Assembly: GCA_003135495.1 (NCBI GenBank)
Contig: PLBX01000458.1
Span: 4,848 to 13,240 of the forward strand
Length of the DNA stretch: 8,393 nucleotides
Direction: 5' to 3'
From: Acidobacteriaceae bacterium
Lineage (GTDB): Bacteria > Acidobacteriota > Terriglobia > Terriglobales > Acidobacteriaceae
Part shown: positions 1 to 5,070 of the stretch, piece by piece
How the letters are laid out: every line of letters starts with the position of its first letter
Position numbering within the stretch: the first letter of the stretch is position 1
The notes under the pieces: model-generated
Database searches by the model: none
What the model was told of the DNA's origin: nothing
What the model saw: the letters and a program-made list of their open reading frames with translations, nothing else
Made by a program: the position numbers and the translations under genes

Positions 1-1
1 A

Positions 2-1000
2 AAATTCTTTGAGAAGTTTACGGTTGCTATCTTCTTTCTCGGTTGCGTTGCATGCTCGCGCTCCAACTCGCAGGCGGCTGCGCCTCAAGCAGCAGCCGAA
101 CCAGTCGCCTTGCGCCTGCAATTAAACGCACCGTTTTATTTCGTCGCTTATGGAGATTCTCGTTTTCACGATCCGAAAGATACCGAACCGGCGAATCCGG
201 CTGTACGTCAGGCACTCGTAAAGGAAATCGCGCAAACTACTCCCGCGTTTATCCTGTTCGGCGGCGATATCGTCCTTAATGGTAATGACAACGAGGACTG
301 GAAGGTGTGGGATAGTGAGACCGCGGTATGGCGCGAGAAGAAAATTCCCGTTTACCCGGCGCTGGGCAATCACGATCTTCACGGCGATCAAAAAGTTGCA
401 CTTGCTAACTATTTCGAACGCTTCCCCGACCTGAAAAACAGTCGCTACTACTCCATGCGCGCGGCGAACACTCTAACCTTAGTGCTCGACAGTTCTCTTG
501 ACGAAGTTTCCGGCCCGCAGGGGCTGTGGCTGAATAATCAAATTGACCATTTGCCTGGCGATGTCGACTTCGTTTTCATCGTCCTTCATCATCCTCCCTA
601 CACCAGTTCGTCAGATGCTAAAAAATTTGGCGGCGGTCACTCGTCCCGTTCGCAGGAGGAGGCGTTGGCGAAAATGCTCGAGGCGCGGCAACCGAACTTA
701 CGCGCCCGAATCGTCGTTTTCTCCGGGCACGTTCACAACTACGAACGCCACGAACATGGCGGTGTCACATATTTTGTAACCGGCGGGGCGGGAGCGCACG
801 CGTATCCCATCGAACGTGGGCCCGATGATCCATTCCAGAGTAAAGAAGTGAATTATCACTATCTCGGAGTGCAGGCCGACCGGGGCAGCCTGAAAATCAC
901 CATGCACCGCCTCGATCTAAGCAGCGGCAAGGCCGTTTGGACTGAACCAGATTCGGTAACGATAACAGCGCCTGCTGCGAGAGCTTCGTCTGCGCATTGA
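2..1000 (+). CDS. Exported calcineurin-like metallophosphoesterase, probable lipoprotein (5' end outside window)
   Basis: Hydrolyses a phosphate ester with a two-metal centre, probably on the outer face of a membrane; the substrate is unknown. The frame is open from base 2 without a start, so the true start lies upstream; a TTG at 110 would remove the export signal and is unlikely. Visible residues 1-18 read as a signal sequence: lysines, a hydrophobic stretch (VAIFFLG), then Cys15 or Cys18 as the possible lipidated residue, followed by an Ala/Pro/Gln linker. The metallophosphoesterase motifs follow in order: GDSR (about residue 51), GGD (about 88), GNHD (about 122), HHPPY (about 196) and GHVHNYER (about 242). 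The last two are typical of the purple-acid-phosphatase-like branch. Visible length is 332 residues, so nearly the whole protein is present. It ends with TGA, and I see no clear terminator behind it. Family assignment is firm; lipid anchoring is inferred. Confidence 0.88.
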   Translation, partial: KFFEKFTVAIFFLGCVACSRSNSQAAAPQAAAEPVALRLQLNAPFYFVAYGDSRFHDPKDTEPANPAVRQALVKEIAQTTPAFILFGGDIVLNGNDNEDWKVWDSETAVWREKKIPVYPALGNHDLHGDQKVALANYFERFPDLKNSRYYSMRAANTLTLVLDSSLDEVSGPQGLWLNNQIDHLPGDVDFVFIVLHHPPYTSSSDAKKFGGGHSSRSQEEALAKMLEARQPNLRARIVVFSGHVHNYERHEHGGVTYFVTGGAGAHAYPIERGPDDPFQSKEVNYHYLGVQADRGSLKITMHRLDLSSGKAVWTEPDSVTITAPAARASSAH

Positions 1001-1055
1001 TAGCGCGAAATGTGTGGCGACAGGTCGAGAAGTTAGTGCGAAGAGTTCCCATTCA

Positions 1056-1292
1056 TTAAGGGCGGCTTTCTTCGCATTTGTCATCAATCGGTCGATTTTC
1101 CGAGCGATCCTTTCTTCTGCTCGCAACTGTCTTAATGGCTTCCATAATCTCGCGGTGCCTTTGTTGACGGTGCAAGTAAGCCTCTCGCTCCACGTCAGTT
1201 TTCGTCCCGGCCTCGTATTCGCCATCTAGATCTTTCATCACCGATAGCTCCTTTAGAAGATTTAATGTCTCTTCGGATTCCTGACTGCCCAT
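1056..1292 (-). CDS. Small hydrophilic protein of unknown function
   Basis: A 78-residue ORF that I do not recognise as a named family. The product is highly charged, with no signal peptide or membrane segment. Two parts look helical: residues about 8-28 (TLNLLKELSVMKDLDGEYEA) and about 32-60, rich in Arg, Gln, Glu and His (VEREAYLHRQQRHREIMEAI), so a short coiled coil is plausible. A GGGAG sequence lies 4 nt before the ATG at 1292, an acceptable though tight ribosome-binding site. It sits just downstream of, and on the same strand as, the transporter wreck at 1325-1639, so it may once have been in one transcript with it. No sequence on the opposite strand competes for this stretch. It could be a real small gene or an eroded remnant; the amphipathic pattern favours a once-functional protein. 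Confidence 0.45.
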   Translation of the reverse strand: MGSQESEETLNLLKELSVMKDLDGEYEAGTKTDVEREAYLHRQQRHREIMEAIKTVASRRKDRSENRPIDDKCEESRP

Positions 1293-1324
1293 GGTTCTCC
1301 CGAGATGGTCGTGAACGGATTTAT

Positions 1325-1639
1325 TTAAATCGCTTCCAGGCTTTTACCCTCTGTCTCCAGCAGCATCGTCAATGTAACGATGACGCCGATTGCGCTAGCG
1401 ATAGCAGCTGCCGATTCCGCTCCCAACAGTCCTTTCCATTGAAGCAGGTGCGGAAGCTTATCCCCCACTTTGCCGATATGCCAGATCGGCTTCACGAGTG
1501 ACATGACTACACCGATAATGAATAAGTCATAAGCATCGGTAAACAAACTCATGCCGGAAATCTACATGATCTTCCAGTGGTGCCTAAAAGCCTGTGCGTT
1601 ATTCATTTCGGAGAAATCAGAGACGTCTTCTTTTGACAT
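1325..1639 (-). pseudogene. Remnant of a major facilitator superfamily transporter (in-frame stop plus large internal deletion)
   Basis: Reading from the ATG at 1639, the frame gives a typical cytoplasmic N-terminus ending HHWKIM, then TAG at 1564-1562 (codon 26), then in the same frame ISGMSLFTDAYDLFIIGVV. This matches the first membrane helix of MFS transporters of the phosphate:H+ symporter type, whose signature is close to GMGFFTDAYDLF. Only about 25 codons later the frame already carries the C-terminal end of the same family: WKGLLGAESAAAIASAIGVI, then LLETEGKSLEAI and a stop, where intact members usually have LPETKGKSLE. About 104 codons remain of an expected 440-480, so the middle ten or so helices are gone, with the junction near 1457-1474. 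Pro-to-Leu and Lys-to-Glu changes in the C-terminal motif fit relaxed selection. A 75-residue ORF from ATG 1552 stays open but cannot form a transporter. Substrate (phosphate or sugar) is uncertain. Confidence 0.8.
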
Positions 1640-1743
1640 AACAGACTCTAGACGTGAAAGAGAGATGTCATATACAGCCAAATAGATTGGTTAAAGTTTC
1701 GTGAATAATCAAGTTTTAGCTGAACGAACAGGGAAAAAATAAA

Positions 1744-1763
1744 AAGCCGCCCGCAGGCCGCTT
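1744..1763 (-). terminator. Intrinsic terminator, minus strand
   Basis: On the minus strand the arms AAGC-G-GCC and GGC-G-GCTT pair around a TGCG loop, with one G/G mismatch. The hairpin runs straight into a T tract (positions 1743-1734 read as TTTATTTTTT). No such tract follows on the plus strand, so the direction is clear. It lies 24 nt after the stop of the small relic ORF at 1788-1940 and upstream of the transporter wreck, so it would end a transcript of which only that relic is left. Confidence 0.65.
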
Positions 1764-1787
1764 ACCACTTTTCATTAAATTATCTTA

Positions 1788-1940
1788 TTAAGCAGCTGAT
1801 CGTGCTTTTTCCTCGGACATTTTGTGTGTTTGGCTGGAGTGTTCGTGCGCTCGCGTCGAATGCTCGCGCCCCGTTATATGATCACTTTTCTCATGGTGTG
1901 GCTGCGGTCGGCAACGGATCAAACTGGCGATCGGGAAACG
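1788..1940 (-). pseudogene. Relic ORF with histidine-rich heptad repeat
   Basis: The minus strand is open for 50 codons from 1940 (just after a TAG) to the TAA at 1790-1788. The only starts are a TTG at 1922 and an ATG at 1820; neither has a convincing ribosome-binding site. The second half shows a heptad pattern: EHSTRAH, EHSSQTH, KMSEEKA, then RSAA and tandem stop codons (TAA TAA). A terminator hairpin begins 24 nt after the stop. Repeats of this kind, with His, Ser, Glu and Ala at fixed heptad positions, suggest an amphipathic helix from a small soluble protein; I do not know the family. The first half (SLIRCRPQPHHEKS) lacks the pattern and looks frameshifted or eroded. I read it as the 3' end of a decayed small gene; a short intact gene is possible, and chance is not excluded. 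Confidence 0.33.
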
Positions 1941-1980
1941 CTATACGGCGCCTGCTTAAGAATGTTACCGACGTCCTTAA

Positions 1981-2104
1981 TTGTGCACACTTCATGTATG
2001 GAGGAGAGTCGAAAGGGGGTCGGTACGTTTGTTCTGATAGGTTAACTTATGTGCATTGCGAACAGTGCAAATTCATCATCGTGTAACAAGCGTTGTGCAC
2101 ACTT
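1981..2104. repeat. Paired 12-bp direct repeat TTGTGCACACTT with palindromic core
   Basis: TTGTGCACACTT occurs exactly at 1981-1992 and 2093-2104, 112 bp apart, and each copy contains the perfect 8-bp palindrome TGTGCACA. Similarity continues loosely to the right of both copies (a TATG follows 3-4 bases later). The second copy ends 5 nt before the ATG of the LpxH-like gene, where a ribosome-binding site would normally sit. A pair of operator half-turns for a dimeric regulator is one reading; a small local duplication is another. Confidence 0.35.
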
Positions 2105-2109
2105 ATTGT

Positions 2110-2919
2110 ATGAAAACGCCGTGCTATGACACGGTGATCCTTTCGGACCTTCACCTGGGTTCGGAAGTAAGCCGCGCCAAAGCCGCTTTGCGGACGCTAA
2201 AGGCGCTCTCCTTTCGACGACTTATCCTGCTGGGCGATATTTTTTGCGACCTGAATTTCCGCCGGTTGAAGAAAGAACACTGGCACTTTCTCGGTTACAT
2301 TCGAAAGCTCTCAAATCCCAGGCGGGGGGTGGAAGTAGTCTGGGTCGAAGGCAACCACGATTACGGATTATGCGATGTGATGTCGCATTTGGTGGGGGTA
2401 AAGGTTTATCAGGAGTACGAGTGGAGCTTTGGCGGAGTGCATCACTTGGCGATTCATGGGCATCAGTTCGATCGTTTCCTGGTCAGGAATCAGTTCCTAA
2501 GCAATGTCTTCACCGCATTCCATAATCAGTTGCAGAAGCTTTCTTTCGGGCAAAAGCGAGTCGTTGGTTTTCTCGAGCGTTTCGATACGGTTTGGCTGAG
2601 GTTATCTGACAAGGTAGCCGCCGGGGCCCTCTTGTATGCGCGCGAACGCAATGTCGACCGTATTTTCAGCGGTCACACGCACGAAGCAATGAGCACCGAA
2701 CGAAACGGAATCAGATACTTCAATACTGGCAGCTGGACGCAAGCCAATGCGACTTACATAACGATTGATGAACAAGGAGTCGAGATCCATGGATATGAAG
2801 AGCGAGTTGACGATTGTAATTCCGGCGAAGAACGAAGCGAAACTGATTCCCAAACTGCTGACGTCTTTAGTACTCCAGGATTACAAGCCGATATCTCATA
2901 CGAAGGTGTATCTCGCTGA
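2110..2919 (+). CDS. LpxH-like metallophosphoesterase (UDP-2,3-diacylglucosamine diphosphatase family)
   Basis: A cytoplasmic or membrane-peripheral two-metal phosphoesterase of the UDP-2,3-diacylglucosamine diphosphatase family, whose founding member LpxH cleaves UDP-diacylglucosamine to lipid X in lipid A synthesis. Motifs from the ATG at 2110: SDLHLG (residues 12-17), LLGDIFCD (40-47), EGNHD (80-84), AIHGHQFD (114-121) and GHTH (188-191), giving the usual Asp, Asn and His metal ligands. The fold should end near YFNTGSW and the following strands (about residue 230); the last 40 residues are polar, low in pattern, and encoded by DNA that also encodes the start of the next gene. ATG 2110 is chosen because the SDLHLG motif then falls at residue 12; no Shine-Dalgarno is visible, and upstream TTG 2056 or GTG 2095 are alternatives. 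It overlaps the glycosyltransferase, suggesting co-transcription and a shared role in envelope glycolipid synthesis. True LpxH activity is not proven; many paralogues act on other substrates. Confidence 0.82.
   Translation: MKTPCYDTVILSDLHLGSEVSRAKAALRTLKALSFRRLILLGDIFCDLNFRRLKKEHWHFLGYIRKLSNPRRGVEVVWVEGNHDYGLCDVMSHLVGVKVYQEYEWSFGGVHHLAIHGHQFDRFLVRNQFLSNVFTAFHNQLQKLSFGQKRVVGFLERFDTVWLRLSDKVAAGALLYARERNVDRIFSGHTHEAMSTERNGIRYFNTGSWTQANATYITIDEQGVEIHGYEERVDDCNSGEERSETDSQTADVFSTPGLQADISYEGVSR
2774..2779 (+). promoter_or_regulatory. Shine-Dalgarno AAGGAG of the glycosyltransferase
   Basis: AAGGAG lies 9 nt before ATG 2789, inside the coding region of the LpxH-like gene. It favours 2789 (or ATG 2795) over the upstream TTG 2765 and ATG 2768, which would place the site within the gene. 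Confidence 0.7.
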
Positions 2920-3514
2920 CGCGGCTTCTACCGATGGAACCCCTGAGATCGCTCGCAGTTACTCGGATTGGTTGAATATAGAAATAATAGAAGGCGGCTT
3001 GCCGGCAGTTGGAAGAAACGCCGGAGCGCGCCGCGCAACCACTCCCTATGTGCTTTTCCTTGATGCTGACATCGAACTTTCAGACCCGACATTGGTGCGT
3101 CGATCTGTTGCCTTGATGAAAGAGAAGCAACTGCATTGCGTAACCACGAATATTGCGTGTCCCAGCGGAGGAATGAGAGACCAGACCCTCTATTCGTTTA
3201 ACAATTTCATGCAGCAGCTGTCACGGCTCTATAAACCTTTCAGCACCGGAATGTTCATGCTGTTCGATACTGCCGCGTTCCATGCTCTCGGGGGATTTCA
3301 CGAACGAGCGCTTTTCGCTGAAGATTACTTGCTCAGTCAAAAAGTAGCGCGCAACAAATTCAGGATCGTCAAAGGGTCTGTGCTCACTACCAACCGAAGG
3401 TTCATGAAGATGGGATACTTCAAGCCGGCGTGCCTATTCCTTAACACGGCGCTGCACACTCGAAAAGAACGCTTCTTTCTGAAAGATCACGAATACTGGC
3501 ACTCTGAAACATAG
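2789..3514 (+). CDS. Glycosyltransferase family 2 (GT-A fold)
   Basis: Transfers a sugar from a nucleotide-sugar donor to an unidentified acceptor, probably at the inner face of the cytoplasmic membrane. From the ATG at 2789 (241 residues): the donor-binding strand LTIVIPAKNE (7-16), the DAASTDGT loop (44-51), NAGARRA (77-83), the metal-binding DAD (92-94) in LFLDADIEL, and the FAEDY acidic motif (176-180) where the catalytic base of inverting GT2 enzymes is expected. There is no long transmembrane helix; a short hydrophobic patch near YFKPACLFLNTAL could help membrane association. It is a single-domain protein at the short end of the family range. The gene starts inside the LpxH-like gene, in the +1 frame, so translational coupling is likely. 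Its stop is only 9 bp from the stop of the convergent GH1 gene, and I see no hairpin between them. Donor and acceptor cannot be told from sequence. Confidence 0.87.
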   Translation: MDMKSELTIVIPAKNEAKLIPKLLTSLVLQDYKPISHTKVYLADAASTDGTPEIARSYSDWLNIEIIEGGLPAVGRNAGARRATTPYVLFLDADIELSDPTLVRRSVALMKEKQLHCVTTNIACPSGGMRDQTLYSFNNFMQQLSRLYKPFSTGMFMLFDTAAFHALGGFHERALFAEDYLLSQKVARNKFRIVKGSVLTTNRRFMKMGYFKPACLFLNTALHTRKERFFLKDHEYWHSET

Positions 3515-3523
3515 CCGTGTAAA

Positions 3524-4861
3524 TCAGAACGCTGAATCGCTTGATGAGTCTTCAACTGATGCAGGTGCGAACCTCTCAGCTAAATCGAGAGACATTCCGT
3601 TGGCTTTGGCGATAGCGCTGTAGAGATGGCCGCTCGGACGCATGGTTCTCTGCTGCGTGAATGAATCTAGTGCCACGAGTCCAAATCTCAATCCCCAACC
3701 TTCACTCCACTCAAAATTATCGGTTAGCGTCCAATGAAAGTAACCGCGAATGTCCGTTCCTTGTGCAAGTAATCGATCTAATTCTTTGACCACATTGACG
3801 ATCAGCCACGGTCGAATACGATCCTCCGCGTCGGGAACTCCGTTTTCGAGAATGTAGATTGGCTTCCCCAATCGTGAGAAGCGCTCGACGGCCAGCCTGA
3901 TTGCTGCAGGGTAAGATTCTCCGTAAGGTTTCTCTGCTCCCCTATCACCTTGCGGAACATCAGCCGGCACGAAGACGTTGGCAAATAGCTGCGGGGCGTG
4001 CCGAAGGCTGAATGCCACATGGAATCGGCTATACACATTCACGCCGACAAAATCGCAAGAGCCCTTTACATGACGCAATTTCCCATTCAGGAAATTCAGA
4101 GGAAACGGGGACTTGCCTTCGTCGATTATGCCGAGAAAACTTTCGTTGAAAAGGTGATTAACGAGCCTTGTTATCCAATTGTCGGGAGGGAAGCCTCTTC
4201 GTGAGGGCTCGAAAATTACATAGTTATGCGCCCAGCCAACCTGCGCGTTCGGCTGAAGTTCGTGGATCGCCCGATAGGCTCGTTCGTGACAGCGTGCAAT
4301 CGAGGCTAGGATTCGAAGCGCGGTAGTGATTTTACCTTTTGCGCCGGGTGGGAACTCGCCCAACACGTAGCCTAATGCGGCAAAGACGTTCGGTTCATTA
4401 AAGGTTACCCAGTATGTACAGAGATCGCCAAATTCCCTCACAACACGTCGCGTAAACCGCTCGAACACCTCTTCCGCAGTGGGGCTAAGAAAACCGCTAT
4501 CGTTTTCAAACCAGCGGGGATGGCTGAAGTGGTGAAGGCACAGCATCGGCTCAATACCCCTCCGGTGAAGACCTTGGAGCATTTGCCGATAACGATTGAT
4601 CGCTTCAAGATCCCATCGATTGGGCTCGGGCTCGATCCGGCTCCATTCAACCGACATGCGCAGGGCATTCAGCCCCATCTCGCGGGCGAGATCGAAATCA
4701 CGTTCCGCATTATTCCACCAGTCGCACGCCAAGCCAGATTTTTCACCGGTTTTAATCCGACCGTTGCGTTCCCAGTCCGACCACTGGTTTTTCTCGTTGT
4801 TACCTTCTACCTGATGTGCAGCAGTCGATATACCCCATAAAAAGCCAGTCGGGAAATTCAT
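3524..4861 (-). CDS. GH1 family beta-glycosidase (beta-glucosidase-like)
   Basis: A retaining beta-glycosidase that releases terminal beta-linked glucose, galactose or related sugars from oligosaccharides or glycosides; it has no signal peptide, so it is predicted to be cytoplasmic. GH1 marks, numbered from ATG 4861: FPTGFLWG and AAHQVEG near the N-terminus (sugar-binding Gln17), EWSRIEP (72-78), LHHFSHP, TFNEP with acid/base Glu156, YILENG with nucleophile Glu339, and TLTDNFEWSEGW (aglycone-side Glu/Trp). All catalytic positions are intact and the length, 445 residues, is normal for the family. An ATG at 4936 would add 25 residues with no export signal; I prefer 4861 because GH1 proteins usually start just before the FP-GFLWG motif, though neither start has a good ribosome-binding site. 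It lies downstream of, and on the same strand as, the phosphodiesterase, separated by a probable terminator, so it likely has its own promoter. The EWSRI form resembles archaeal-type and acidobacterial GH1 enzymes. Confidence 0.92.
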   Translation of the reverse strand: MNFPTGFLWGISTAAHQVEGNNEKNQWSDWERNGRIKTGEKSGLACDWWNNAERDFDLAREMGLNALRMSVEWSRIEPEPNRWDLEAINRYRQMLQGLHRRGIEPMLCLHHFSHPRWFENDSGFLSPTAEEVFERFTRRVVREFGDLCTYWVTFNEPNVFAALGYVLGEFPPGAKGKITTALRILASIARCHERAYRAIHELQPNAQVGWAHNYVIFEPSRRGFPPDNWITRLVNHLFNESFLGIIDEGKSPFPLNFLNGKLRHVKGSCDFVGVNVYSRFHVAFSLRHAPQLFANVFVPADVPQGDRGAEKPYGESYPAAIRLAVERFSRLGKPIYILENGVPDAEDRIRPWLIVNVVKELDRLLAQGTDIRGYFHWTLTDNFEWSEGWGLRFGLVALDSFTQQRTMRPSGHLYSAIAKANGMSLDLAERFAPASVEDSSSDSAF

Positions 4862-5013
4862 CCAACCCGGGGAAATAACAGCATCTCTGCGACAGAGACT
4901 TTGGCCGGAAGCAAGGCTAACCATAGTGTAAAGCATTCTACGCGATCAGCCTCGTATGTATTTCCGTCAGGGGTTGGCCAAGTTTCGGAAGGTTTCATTG
5001 GGAGGTAAAAGCA

Positions 5014-5040
5014 GTGGACGCCCATTATGGCAGCGTCCAC
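5014..5040 (-). terminator. Probable terminator hairpin after the phosphodiesterase gene
   Basis: GTGGACGC (5014-5021) and GCGTCCAC (5033-5040) are a perfect 8-bp inverted repeat; three further inner pairs (CCA/TGG) form around a TTA loop, leaving a 2-nt bulge. Read on the minus strand it starts 30 nt after the stop of the phosphodiesterase gene and is followed by TGCTTTTA, a short T tract. It probably ends that transcript before the GH1 gene. Confidence 0.5.
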
Positions 5041-5070
5041 CACCTCGGTTACATCCTGGGGACGATCGGC

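Noticed and set aside
110..112. TTG as the start of the first metallophosphoesterase
   Set aside because: The same frame is open to the window edge and encodes a signal sequence with lipobox-type cysteines, so the gene starts upstream.
1764..2055. Possible tRNA or small structured RNA before the orphan terminator
   Set aside because: No T-loop-like GTTCGA sequence or cloverleaf pairing could be found by eye.
1802..2086. Overlapping plus-strand ORFs of 73-94 residues before the LpxH-like gene
   Set aside because: No ribosome-binding site, Arg/Cys-rich translations without domain character, and a better heptad pattern on the opposite strand.
4520..4840. 106-residue plus-strand ORF inside the GH1 gene
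   Set aside because: Antisense shadow of a GH1 gene with an intact catalytic core.
4858..5043. 61-residue minus-strand ORF between the phosphodiesterase and GH1 genes
   Set aside because: It runs through the terminator hairpin and into the GH1 N-terminus in another frame, with no coding character.
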